Source: Fomitopsis serialis (taxonomy: Eukaryota > Basidiomycota > Agaricomycetes > Polyporales > Fomitopsidaceae). Taken from it: DNA of 28,304 nucleotides. Each line of letters starts with the position of its first letter. The stretch's first letter is position 1. The translations under genes were made by a program, and so were the position numbers. Below, in pieces: positions 1 to 10,343 of the stretch. The stretch lies in NCBI RefSeq assembly GCF_022376445.1, contig NW_025955429.1, positions 1 to 28,304 on the forward strand, given 5' to 3'. The notes below the pieces were generated by a model that was not told the DNA's origin, made no database searches, and worked only from the letters and a program-made list of their open reading frames with translations.

Positions 1-1680
1 GCCAACGGCAGGGGCTTCCTGCACGATCTCGACCATGGCTTCGACTGGAAGGAGTTCCTACGAGAAGAGGGCTACGAGGACACGCTGGAGAGCTGGGAGC
101 AGTTTATTTGGACGAACAAGGGTATACTAAGGGAAGACGTCTCTGGCCTGGCGCTTGTTGCCAACGCTGGGCAAGAGCCACTCTCTAATTCCGGCAACGA
201 GAACATGCTTGACCCCGCGCGCACAGTTATCATCTCCAAGGGCCGGAAGCAGCGGCGCGCCGAGAAAATTCTTGCGGAAGAAAAGACAACTACGGGTAAA
301 GAGTATCTTGTGAAGTGGAAGGATTTCGAAGACGAGGACAACACATGGGAGCCGATCGAAACCGCCCGGCAGCTCGCAGCGATGTCAGACTGGTTGAGCC
401 GGCGACGTGATCAGCGTGCTCAACTGTCAATCCCATACATCAATGCTCGCCACGCAGCAGAACACGGCGGTGAGGCAAGCAGGGCTGTGTTGGTTAGCGA
501 TGCCGGCATGTCTGAAGGCGAGACGAGGAACAGGATGTATTACAACTTGAAGCAACGCACAGTAAGTCTGAGCTGAATGGGTAAGATGCCTCGGTTCACT
601 CACGCTCCCTTGCTACAGGGAACGTTCTACTTCATGGCTGTGGAGGTGCTTCGCGGCGGCGTCATTCATCAAGCACGGCATGACCTGGAGTCGTTCTTTT
701 GGCTCTTGGTCTGGCTCGTTTTCAGGCACACAAGACATAATCGCTCTGATCCGCATGCTCTGCTGAGGGCCTTATTCGACGGACCTAGCGACTTTACTTG
801 CGCCCTCATGAAGATAGGCTTTCTGGGGAGTAGCTTTGCTGTCCACGACAACGAACCTCTGAGCGCTCTCCTCGATGAGTTCTCGACCCTTTGTGAAGGA
901 AACTTCCACAAGAGGGCTTCGAAGACAGCCCCAAGCCCGTTGACATACGACGCCGTGCTGGATATTTTTGACCGGGCTCTCGCTCGCACGGACTGGCCGG
1001 AAAACGACGCGGCAATCCCTTTCAAGCCTGTCGAGGACACTGACACGGTGCCGTTTCATGACGCACACTACCGGAGTACCTGGATGTCCACCGGCAGTCA
1101 GATGATCTCGGGGGCTCAGCATCCAGTACCATTCAATATGTCGCCTGGAAGCAGAATCGACGCGCCTGTCGTGGCACGTCCACTCGCGCGAGGCGAGCGT
1201 GGCGCAAGCGGCAGCAGATTACTTGTTCGCCGGCCTGCATGGGAGACCTTTGGGGACGCTGAGGGTGCCGAACACTTGCCACAAACACCGCGTGCCGCGA
1301 GTGCCGGGCCAGCCTTCGCGCCATGGGCGAGCCCGTTCGTACCTCCGCCGAATCTAACTCCAGAGTACCCTACGCCGTCGTCACGAAGGGGCTCGTCTCG
1401 TTCCGTCGTGTTGCCTATGCCCCCGTTTCGCGAAGCATCAGGCGAGTGCGGCGGTTCGTCCTCCAATCGTTCCGAGGGCGAACACCAAGAGACGGCACAA
1501 GGGACCACGGTCAGCGGGTCTCGCCGTGGCCGGAAACGGTCTCGAGAGGACCTGATTGCATCCGGCGATGATCTCGTAGTGAGTCCTTCAAAGCGTCCAA
1601 GGACCCACAGCGAACAAATGCCATTCCGTCGGGCGTCGCGTAGCCCTGCTCTTCTCTGTCCCCTCTCCGTTAGAATGTGA
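1..1680 (+). CDS. FunK1 kinase with chromodomain insert, copy 1 (5' end outside window)
   Basis: 3' part of a fungal-type (FunK1) kinase gene. Exons 1-561 and 619-1680 join in phase 0 across a 57-nt GTAAGT...CAG intron. The window opens just after the catalytic loop, so HRD and the ATP lysine lie upstream. Visible in order: LHDLDHGF (DFG-equivalent), an acidic linker, a chromodomain (AEKILAEEK...KEYLVKWKDF...NTWEP, nt about 262-400), a second linker, then GTFYFMAVEVL and RHDLESFFWLLVW (activation-segment end and helix F of FunK1). The C-terminus is Ser/Pro/Arg-rich with basic clusters (RRGRKRS, SPSKRPR) that look like nuclear localisation signals. The frame is open throughout, unlike copy 2. 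The first chromodomain cage position is Arg, where copy 3 has Trp. It is clearly diverged from the other two copies. Substrate and activity are unknown. Confidence 0.85.
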
Positions 1681-2569
1681 TTGTCTCCAATCAATCTGCA
1701 GCGCCAGGCTTGTACTCTCTTACTCATGTAGCTAGTCTCGTCAGTAGATCGCCGCTGTATTCATACTTACTGTTTACTGTTGTCTGCCATCCATTCAAGC
1801 TCCGTTCTATCAAAATCGTCTGCATGGACCAGTCTTGCCGTGACATCGAGAACACGTTTGAGAGTACCAACTGATTTGTACGTATTACGCCGCCTCGCTG
1901 GATCGTTGTCTACTTTACGCCGTACTGCAAGTCAATGTCGACGTTGGGCAAGGCAGAACAATGTTTGCCAATCAAGTATGGATCATTCGAGTTTTGATGT
2001 GATATGGCTGCAGACATACGGTCGCGGGGGCGAGAGAGGAAGTAGTTGCCTACACTCACACGAAGTACGCGTGCACGAGGAGCCAGTCATGTGGTACCGC
2101 CATTTCTGTCTGACCATTGATGCTCACCGGCCGTGCGATACGCGTAGGACCGCAGCCGGGAACGCTGTAAAGACTAGCTGTGTCACTTGCTTTCACTGAC
2201 TACCGACAACACCGAGAACTAACGCAGGGGAGGATCGTGCTATCCACAACCTGTCCGTCCCTCTGCGCAAGATCCGCGCTCGACAACAGAGGGCAAGCAC
2301 CCACGAATAGAACCGCGACGCCGACACCCCACGGAGTGGCTGGCCCCCACATCCACCATGGTCCCACTTTATCAGAAAGGTTCTCACTCACCGAACACAC
2401 ATTACAACGCCATCCGCCCACAGAAACTCACCAGACCTCGTTCATTGAACCTAAATCGGAATGGGCGCGCACAACGCGTCGGAAGTGCATATCTAACAAG
2501 CTGGTTGCCATTGATGTACTACGTTTCGCCTCCAAGGGCCCGTTTCGTTGTTTTCGAGCGGCGTAGTCT
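1681..2569. other. Downstream decayed sequence, no gene seen
   Basis: No supported coding region. The stretch is a diverged direct counterpart of the sequence downstream of copy 2 (about 7770-8560). Short shared blocks, such as the one around the ATCCACCATGGTCCC string, show that copy 1 was duplicated together with its 3' flank. Open frames here are short and not shared with the other copies. Confidence 0.5.
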
Positions 2570-3440
2570 TACACACCATTCGACGTGTCGCGCCATGCAT
2601 GTTGCAACACGAGGTGCTTGACCCAGGTATAGTAATAGAACGAGCATAGAAGGATGATCGCGATTGACGAGGCAGTGGAGAAGCGGAGACCGACGTTGTG
2701 ACGACGTGACCCGGGTGTCGGTAAAAGCCACATGCTGAAAGGACGCGTTCGTCATAGCAGGCCACTGTGTTTCTCACCGTGATGAGAGGGCCCAGATTGG
2801 ACGTGTAGAGCTCACCAGCGTGGACTCCGGACCGACAGCAGCTTCATCATGCACGACGCGGCGATCATAGAGCTGACAGCACCGGCCGTGGCCTCGGACG
2901 TGACGCCGATCGCGGAGACGTTCGTCTCGTTCATGTACACACCAGCGAAGAAGCGGGCAGTGACGGTGGGGTAGGACGTCGAAATGCGAAGCGAGGGCCA
3001 GGTGTGCAGGAGGAAGAAGGTCGTGCCGACTGTGAGACGGAACACCATGCCACGCGCGACCTGGTAGAAGGACAAGTCGACCTGCCAGTGGCAACTTGAT
3101 GGGAGCTGCGGCATCCCGAGCATAGGAACAGCACGACAGCGATGACAAGCTGCATGTCGAGGAGAAACAGCGGCACATCCATGACGTTGCTTGTTGCTAG
3201 AGGTCGCTCGTCGCTGTGCCGAATTCAATACAGCGTTAACGTACGCCACAGCCACCTGGCCAAATGTCAGTACCTGCTTCACACCCGGAGAAATGCTCCA
3301 CGTACCGACGGTGCTGCAGCTCTCCGGAGCCACAGCATCTGTGTCAAGGTCCTCTAACCTCAGGCTCTGCCAGTGGCTTTGCGGCACTCGTTCTATAGAT
3401 TTGGGGCCTTGCAGACAGCTTCACCGGTCGGACTGAAGTA
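2570..3440 (-). pseudogene. Remnant of an unrecognised, probably membrane, protein (copy 1)
   Basis: The reverse strand holds the longest surviving version of a sequence that recurs in both arms. One frame (2812-3387) reads hydrophobic stretches followed by RFFAGVYMNETNVSAIGVTS and AVSSMIAASC. Other frames carry a further hydrophobic start (near 3180) and a Ser-rich tail (near 2600). No single frame or clear set of splice sites joins them, and the arm copies are broken at different points. I do not recognise the family. The hydrophobic content suggests a membrane protein. Spliced but unrecognised coding sequence remains possible. Confidence 0.4.
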
Positions 3441-3507
3441 CTGAAGCATCGAGGCGTCCATGAGACTCCGCGACGCGATCATGTGCCCGGCGGTGCCAGG
3501 GTTCTAT

Positions 3508-3678
3508 TGCGTCTTGACATTTTCTACGCTGCGGTCTGCACAAAGTGGCGCGAACATGCGAAATAGATCTTGTCTCGAAGACTAAATCGCGTTCTGCGTG
3601 CTGGATATCGTACATAAGCCATCATGCGGGGAGCATTGTATGGCATTCAGCATTCTGGAGCCTTAGCTCGCACGTCGG
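3508..3678 (+). repeat. Direct repeat DR1 abutting the left inverted-repeat arm
   Basis: 171 bp, about 95% identical to 24190-24364 in the same orientation. It begins TGCGTCTTGACATTTTC and ends AGCTCGCACGTCGG. The next base, 3679, is the first base of the left arm. Visible differences are a small rearranged stretch (GTGCTGGATATCG against GTGTCGGATACGAGTCG) and one C/A change. It lies just after the end of the copy 1 duplication block. Confidence 0.85.
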
Positions 3679-4168
3679 CTCGTTGAGCGCCAGAAGTCTG
3701 AATCTGGATCAATACTACATGCGTGTAAATATCAGCTCACGAGCGCATGAGCCGTAAATCAGGTAGGGTCTGTGGCGACTGCCAGCCATCGTTCAGTATG
3801 AATACGCACCAGACCTACATACATACAGGACGATCTGGACGAGCCCGGGCAAGCAGCACCTTTCTGGCCTGGATCCGGTGTGCTTATCGCCCACGCGCAT
3901 CAGGACCACATGCATATAGCGCTGAGGTTTTCGAAGAAGGCGTGGCTGTGATGCCGCCAGGTGGAAAGTACAAGGTTGCGAAGGCATCACCTTCCAAAAG
4001 CAGACGAACAATGGGTGCGATGGAGCCACGTGATCAACACGTGGTAGCCCCGATTTGTCTTTCACACTCCGCCTGATCCACGAGCGCGGTTGTGGCGCTG
4101 TCCCGTTGCTCAACCATCCTCCTCATTCCCGCACTGCCTGCATATACTGGGACGCGATTTCCGCGTAA

Positions 4169-4402
4169 TATTCGCTAATTGTCGCCATAGACGTATTTTT
4201 GGTGGCCATAAACCTACTCATTGAGGTGGTGAACCCACAAATCGCGCGGTTACTGGACGGTAAGTGTCTCGGCCTGCCCGTTTGGGCGATAACAATGGAC
4301 TGACTCATAGGTCCATCAGACAGAACTGCGTCCGCGATATTGCCTTTTTTGAACACAACGTCGGCCATTGGCTTGGACCGCCGACATGCCTCACCGCTTT
4401 AA
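4169..4402 (+). other. Possible small spliced ORF upstream of the kinase
   Basis: An open stretch after a TAA (4166-4168) reads VAIDVFLVAINLLIEVV up to a GTAAGT donor at 4260. A CTGAC branch-like site and a TAG acceptor at 4308-4310 lead in phase to a second open stretch ending TAA at 4400-4402. No start codon is visible. It is mirrored in the right arm (about 23466-23699, reverse strand). It could be an exon of a decayed gene, a leader region of the kinase transcript, or chance. Confidence 0.2.
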
Positions 4403-4502
4403 AGCCTCGCGCAGGTCGCGTTCGCACGGCGCCCTGTGCAGCTCCCGCTGTAGTCTCCCGCCCGATACTCTCTGTTCCCATCGTCAGACGACGCCTTCTC
4501 CG

Positions 4503-7500
4503 ATGGCGCACCCAACACCCCGTCAAATGAAATCGCGCGTGTACACGATCTACCAGAACGACGCCCTACAGTCGAGCGAAGTCAACAAGGGCGGCTGGAG
4601 GAGCGAAGTGGAGGGTAAAATCGTGGAGGTACTTATCCCCATCGACCAGTTCCTGGACTTCTTTGTGCCCAGCGAGATGGCGATGGTCCCGTCGACGGCC
4701 AAGGATCCTTTCAGACTACCCGTGGGCGGGTCGGAGTCGGCTATGTACGGGCCTCTGGTACGTGGTGATGGCAGATTAGCATAAGTAACTCGCTGAACAT
4801 TGTTTAGTGCGCGGGACTGGAGGCGATAGTCGGACACTTCCCAGAGGAGAAGCGTCCGTGCTTCTACAACAACGCACACGAGCCGATCAAGTTCCCTTTC
4901 CTCCTCGCCGAGCAGGACCAGCACGCGACGAAACCGGATGTCGTCGCGTCTTTGCCCGGTCAGACATTCAAATCGTCTCACCCAAATCGCTGGCGGAACA
5001 TCTCCGTCGTGTTCGAGGCGAAGAGGACGGACAAGGAGGATCCGATGTTATACTGCTCGAAAGTCAACGACGAGACGCTAGTGCAACTATCCAAGAGCGC
5101 GCGTAACATCCTCGTCGCCCAAAGCCGGCTGTTCGTTTTCACAGTCGGCATCTATGGACGCCTCGCACGTATCTTTCGATTCGACCACGCCGGCGCTGTT
5201 TGCTCGCAGGCATTCGAGTATGAGTCTCACAACGGCGCGGTGCTTCACGAGTTCTTCTGGCGTCTCGTGCATCCGATTCACAAGGATTGTGACATCGTCG
5301 GTGCGGATCCGGCCGTTCAGCTCGCGACTTCGCACCCGCGCGACGTGAAGCCAAAACTGCGCTCCTGTGGCGTTGATGTCTGCGACGAAACTAAGAAGGC
5401 GTGTCGCTGGATCACCCTCGAGGGCGCGGACAAGGGCAAGGACAAGAAGTATCTCCTCTACGAGCTGATCTTTATCAACCCACGCCTCTTCTCCCGCGCG
5501 ACGACGATATGGAAGGCTTTGGAGCTCGATGACCATGGCGAACCGACTGGTAAACACGTTGTCATCAAGGACGCGTGGCGTCAGCTCGTGCGGGAGTCGG
5601 AACTCAAGTTCCATAGACAGATCCGTACCCACGTCGTGCCGCCGCTCAACTCTTCCGAAACGGCGACTGAGAAATGGGACCGCCTAGATGAGGAGGCTTT
5701 CATGGCTGTGTGGAACGCGGAGTGGCGTGGCTTGGCGACAGTCGTGGCGGGCGCTGACCTTGGAGAAGAAGAGGAACTACACGTAGAGGACGAAAAGCCA
5801 GTTGGGCACAGAACACGCTCTGGGATACACCAAGTGAACGGTGCGCACCAATGGTACGAGCGGAGCCATATGCGCCTCGTCTCGGACGTCATCGGCACCC
5901 CAATCTCGCAATTCCAGCGTACAAAGGAGATGACGCAGGGGCTTCGAGATGCAATACACGGTGCGCACGCCTCTTGATGCACGCCTCTGGCGACATGTGG
6001 ACTGACTGCTTATCGTCGTGCGTTTGCAGGTCATCGGCTGGCCTTCGAAGCTGGCATCATGCACCGCGACGTCAGTGAAGGCAACGTGATGCTCACCCAG
6101 GGCAGGGGCTTCCTGCACGATCTCGACTACGGCTTCGACTGGAAGGAGTTCCTACGCGACGAGGGCTACGAGGACACGCTGGAGAGCTGGGAGCAGTTTG
6201 TCCAGACGAAGACGGGTATCCGGGGAGAAGACATCTTCGGCCCGGTGCTTGCTGCGAACGCTGGGCAAGAGCCGCTCCGTGATACTGGCAACGAGAAGAA
6301 AGCTCCACCCCCACGCCCGTTGATCAACTCCAAGGGGAGAAAGTATGGCCCGTAGAGAAAATTCTTGCGGAAGAAAAGACATCGACGGGCAAGGAGTATT
6401 TGTGAAGTGGAAGGGTTTTGGGGACGAGAAGAACACTTGGGAGCCGATCGAAAACGTCCGGCAGCTCGCAGCGATGTCAGACTGGTTGAGCGGCCACAAG
6501 AAGAGCGCGCCCAACTGTCAATCCCGTACATCAAAGCTCGCGACGCAGCAGAAATGGCGGCGGGGCGAGCAGGGTTGTGTTGGCCAGCGATGCCGTGTCT
6601 GGAGGCGAGGCGAGGAACAAGATGGATTTCAAACAGCGTACAGTAAGTCTAAGCGCAATGGACAGTTTGACTCCATTCACTCATACTTCTTTGCTTTAGG
6701 GCACGTTCTACTTCATGGCCGTAGAAGTGCTGCGTGGCCGCGGCATCGTTCATCAAGCACGACATGACCTAGAGTCGTTCTTTTGGCTCTTGGTCTGGCT
6801 CGTTTTCAGGCACACAAGACATGATCACCCTGATCCGCATAGTCTGATGAAGGTCTTATTTGACGGGCCTAGCGACATCGCTTGCGCCGGCCAGAAGAGA
6901 GGGTTTTTTGGAAGTGACTTTGCTGTCCATGACAACGAACCTCTGAGCAATCTCCTCAACGAATTCTCGAACCTTTGTGAAGGGAACTCTCACAGGAGTG
7001 CTTCGACGCCAGCCCCATCCCCATTGACGTACGCCGCCGTGCTGGATATTTTTGACCGAGCTCTCGCCCGCACGGACTGGCCGGAAAACGACGCGGCAAT
7101 CCCTTTCAAGCCTGCCGGGGACAATGACACGGCGCCGCTTCATGAAGCGCGTGACGGGAGTACCTGGATGTCCACCGGCAGTCAAATGACCTCGGGCGGT
7201 CAGCATCATCCAGTACCATCCAATATCGCGCCTGGAAGCGGAGTCAATGCCCCTGTGGTGGGACGTCCACTCGCGCGAGGCCAGCGTGGCGCAAGAGGCA
7301 GCGGATTGTTGTCTCGCCCGCCGGCATGGCCGACCTTCGGAAACGCTCAGGGTGCCGACCACTCGCCCGAACACCACGTAATGCAAGTGCCGGGCCAGCC
7401 TTCGAGCGATGGGCAAGCCCATTGGGACCTCCGAGTCTGGCTAATCTGCCTTCTCCCGAGTCGCCTACGCCGTCGTCACGAAGGGGCTCCTCAGCTCATT

Positions 7501-7769
7501 CAGGCGCGTTGCCTAGTATGCCCCTGTTTCGCAAGGCATCCGACGCGCCCCGCGGTTCGTCGTCCAGTCGTTCCAAAGGCAAACATCAAGAGCCGGCGCC
7601 AGGGAGGCAGGGAACCACGGCGAGCGGGTCTCGCAGTGGCCGGAAACGGTCCCAAGAGGACCTGATTGGAGCCGACGAGGATCTCGCAGTGGGTCCATCA
7701 AAGCGTACAAGGACCCACAGCGAGCTGCCGCGCCGTCGGCTGTCGCGCGGCCCAACTCCAGAGCGATGA
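4503..7769 (+). pseudogene. FunK1 kinase with chromodomain insert, copy 2, frameshifted
   Basis: Same exon plan as copy 3: 4503-4757, 4808-5960, 6030-6642 and 6700-7769, with all splice sites kept. Exons 1 and 2 are intact and encode the N-terminal region and N-lobe, including VVIKDAW. Exon 3 starts intact with MHRDVSEGNVML and LHDLDYGF. Compared with copy 3 it then lacks single bases near 6336, 6401, 6491 and 6553, all in the linker-chromodomain-linker insert. Exon 4 lacks one more near 7366. The reading frame stops at 6353-6355, before the chromodomain. A truncated product of roughly 575 residues is possible. Exon 4 up to 7366 still reads GTFYFMAVEVLRGRG and the helix-F block. Because the arms are nearly identical, single-base losses could be assembly or polishing errors. 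Otherwise this is a young pseudogene. Confidence 0.8.
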
Positions 7770-8429
7770 TGAACGCATGCTTCTGTATTCTATTGTCTCT
7801 CCCGAAGACTGACTGTCTGCATCGCTACGCTCGCATTCTGTTACCCGTGTAGATCGTCTCGTCGCTGGATCACTGATGTAGTTATATCCACTGTCTGCTG
7901 TTGTCTCCTATCCATCCATGTTTCACTAGTTTTATCAACGTCGGCCTGGTTTTGACAGGTCTTGCCGCGACATCAGAGAAGTGTTTGCATTATAAGTATC
8001 TCTTTGTTCAGCAACGGAGACTATGTTTGAATGTACCAACTAATGTTGTGCGTACGCAGGGTCGTCGTCTGCTTTACGTCGTACGTCTATCAATGTCAAC
8101 ATTGGGCATGGCAAGGCTATGTCCGCTAATTACGGACAAAGGAGTGACTACTACAAACACCACCGCGACGCCGCCTGCATCCACCATGGTCCCGCCCTAA
8201 CAGAGGACCTACCGGACGGCACATCAATAGGCCATCCGCCCACAGAACCTCACCGTCGAGAGCACATGATAATATTGTCACTAACGCATTACGGTTCGCA
8301 CCTCAAGCCGGAGTACGCGCTCACTCCGGCTGCCGTCCGATGGACGAACGCGGGCGTAACGACGATGCCGACCTATCGATCGGTGTGCTCTCCCGGCGAG
8401 CAACCGCGGATACATGCGACTCGGCTAAA
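7770..8429. other. 3' flank of copy 2, no gene seen
   Basis: No supported gene. The sequence is almost identical to the reverse complement of about 19600-20092 in the right arm. A 99-codon open frame at 7901-8200 is present in both arms, but it has no recognisable features and lies where a kinase 3' untranslated region would be expected. Confidence 0.5.
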
Positions 8430-9215
8430 TGAGTGTCCTGCAGTCATATGGCCAGCGCGGCGGCAGCGTCGGTGGCTCGCCGGTCCTCGATGTCCTCCAG
8501 CGGCACTCGGTCGTACACATCGTTCGATGGCTTCCGCCGTGCGAGCGGCGACACGAGGTGCTTGACCCAGGTGGAATAGAGCAAGCCGAGAAGATTGATC
8601 GCAATTGACGGGGGAGCGGGGGAGCGGAGACTAACGTCGTGACATTGTGACCCAAATGTCGGGAGACAGCCACATGCTGAAAGGACGGGTTGCTTCCGTT
8701 CACCATGGCATATCAGGCGATTTCCCACCTTATTGAGAGGGCCCTGACTGGACGTGTAGAGCTCGTCGGCATGGACTCCGCACCGACCAGCAGGTTCACC
8801 ATTTCTCGGGAGCTCGCCGCCAAGCGCGTGATCATAGAGCTGACGGCCCGGACGTCACGCCGATCGCGGAGACGTTCGTCTCGTTCTTAAACACACCAGC
8901 GAAGAAGTTGGCGGGGAAGGTGGGCCAGGACATCGGGATGCACGTAAGGGGCAGGGCGTGCAGGAGGAAGAAGGTCGTGCCGACTGTGACATTGAGATGG
9001 GGCACCGTACCGCGTAGTCACCGCGCGACCAGGTACAGCGACAACATACGCCATAGCCGTATCTGGCCAAATGTCAGTATTTGCTTCACATCCGGAGAAA
9101 TTCTCGACGTACCGACGGTGCTTCAACTCGCCTGGCACATCCGTGTCGCAGTCCTCCAACCTAGGCTCTGCTAGTGGTTTCGCAGCACTCATTCAATGGG
9201 TTCGGGGACCGAGTC
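8430..9215 (-). pseudogene. Remnant of unrecognised membrane-like protein (left arm)
   Basis: Reverse-strand counterpart of the 2570-3440 remnant. It keeps the AKPLAEPRLED start-like block (8887-9192), the NETNVSAIGVTS region in a different frame, and a tail reading SAPPLPRQLRSIFSACS with a second frame giving YSTWVKHLVSPLARRKPS. A central portion present in copy 1 (about 3060-3210) is missing. The frames do not join, so it is scored as a decayed gene. Confidence 0.4.
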
Positions 9216-9257
9216 CGAGTCCAATGTGGCTATGGTTCAATTGCAACGCCGTACAGC

Positions 9258-9454
9258 CATGTAATGTTGGAACATGCGTTTAGGCACGAGCTCGCAAGGT
9301 CGGCCGAGATAGTTCCTGAATGAAGATAAGGGAGGTCAGGGTATATAAACCGTAGTTTTCGATGTACCTACCTCACGCGATTGCCCTTTGGGCATCGTCC
9401 GCGCCCGGGACACTCGCGCCCGTCGACCGTCGTTCCGCTTGTTCTCACATGTAA
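9258..9454. repeat. 190-bp arm-specific segment between CATGTAA repeats
   Basis: The right arm has one CATGTAA (reverse complement near 18722-18728). The left arm has two, at 9258-9264 and 9448-9454, enclosing about 183 extra bases. Either a 190-bp piece was inserted in the left arm, or the right arm lost it by deletion between the 7-bp repeats. The segment holds a TATATAAA box (9342-9349) followed by pyrimidine-rich DNA, as in fungal core promoters. Just downstream, GTAAGT at 9451 could be a splice donor. Confidence 0.65.
9342..9349 (+). promoter_or_regulatory. TATA-box-like element in the left-arm segment
   Basis: TATATAAA followed by C/T-rich sequence and, about 100 bp on, a consensus GTAAGT donor. 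It could drive a rightward transcript towards the hypothetical ORF at 9885. It is present only in the left arm. Confidence 0.3.
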
Positions 9455-9668
9455 GTCTCCAGTTATCAAGACGAGCACTCACCGTTTCTCGTATTTTTAC
9501 CTGTCTGTACAGCCTTGCAGACAACTTCGCCATGACCAAACTGAAGCGTCGAGAGTCGAGACGTCCAGCTCGTCGCTCGAGGAGAGGACGCGCGACGCGA
9601 TCATGTGCCCGAGCTCTGTGGCTCACCCGGAGGAGCGGCCCGACACCTGTCCGCCGTACTTACTTACT

Positions 9669-9877
9669 AGATACGCGCTTCATCGCCTACGACCTTGAAC
9701 AACTGCATAGCCAGAACGAGACTTACTTCGTCGGTCAGCGAGCCGCGCTCGAAGGGAGGCTGGTTGTACGGAGCAGGAAGAGCATGCTTCTGGCCGGGAG
9801 GATCGACAGAGGGTAGAGAGAAAGAGGGGATGCTACGGCTGTATAGCGACATGGATATCGAATGTCTACGGCCAGTA
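9669..9877 (+). repeat. 209-bp block flipped between the two arms
   Basis: This block (AGATACGCGCTTCATCG to CTACGGCCAGTA) matches 18264-18471 in the same orientation, although everything around it matches the right arm in reverse complement. ACTTACT (9662-9668) abuts its left end and AGTAAGT (9874-9880) overlaps its right end, forming a 7-bp inverted repeat. In the right arm the block reads as open sequence leading towards the hypothetical gene. I therefore infer that the left arm carries the inverted state. Confidence 0.8.
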
Positions 9878-9884
9878 AGTTACG

Positions 9885-10343
9885 GTGGTACTTATGGATC
9901 CTCTACCGCGACTCCATCGCAGCTTGATCCCAGACTTGGACGCTGCATGGAAACCTCCCGTCCTGTACTACGGCTGGTCAATCGGTGATCTCCTCCCAAA
10001 GCTCCTCGAATACGCGGAAGAGCACAAGCTCACGAGATACACCGTCATCGGCTATCTAAGAAAGCCTACGACGCCCTCCGGTGAGAAATTGTATCTCTCT
10101 GATGACTCGGACGGCGAGAGCGACACGGGGAGCGTGCACTGGGGCGACGCAGAAGATGAAGAGGAGGAGGAAGACGGCGAGGTTCGCGTTCAGCCGACTG
10201 TATCTGCAGAGAGCGCTCTTTATACCATGGCGAAAGAGGCCGGTGTGAATATGCGTCATCTGCCCGCATCGAGGCAGCCATTCCGTGTCCGCGGCGCACT
10301 GCACGACCCGCACAACCTGGTGATCTCCGTCTACTCGAACTAG
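9885..10343 (+). CDS. Hypothetical protein with acidic linker (left arm)
   Basis: A 152-codon open frame of unrecognised family. It reads MDPLPRLHRSLIPDLDAAW, then a GWSIGDLLPKLLEYAEEHK helix-like region, an acidic low-complexity stretch (DSDGESDTG, EDEEEEEDGE at about residues 70-100), and an LYTMAKEAG...RGALHDPHNLVISVYSN end. Protein-like similarity with the right arm continues past the TAG stop (GWAL, then KLGIQEAPAWYVSN...TWS, up to a shared TGG-TGA near 10470). The true product may therefore have been longer and spliced, with stops and indels acquired later. In the right arm a 1-nt deletion breaks this frame. Its 5' neighbour is the flipped block, so the original N-terminus is probably lost. 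It could be a pseudogene. Confidence 0.4.
   Translation: MVLMDPLPRLHRSLIPDLDAAWKPPVLYYGWSIGDLLPKLLEYAEEHKLTRYTVIGYLRKPTTPSGEKLYLSDDSDGESDTGSVHWGDAEDEEEEEDGEVRVQPTVSAESALYTMAKEAGVNMRHLPASRQPFRVRGALHDPHNLVISVYSN

Noticed and set aside
262..400. Chromodomain as a separate retroelement-derived gene
   Set aside because: It lies in frame within the kinase exon in copies 1 and 3, with kinase motifs on both sides in the same transcript orientation and phase.
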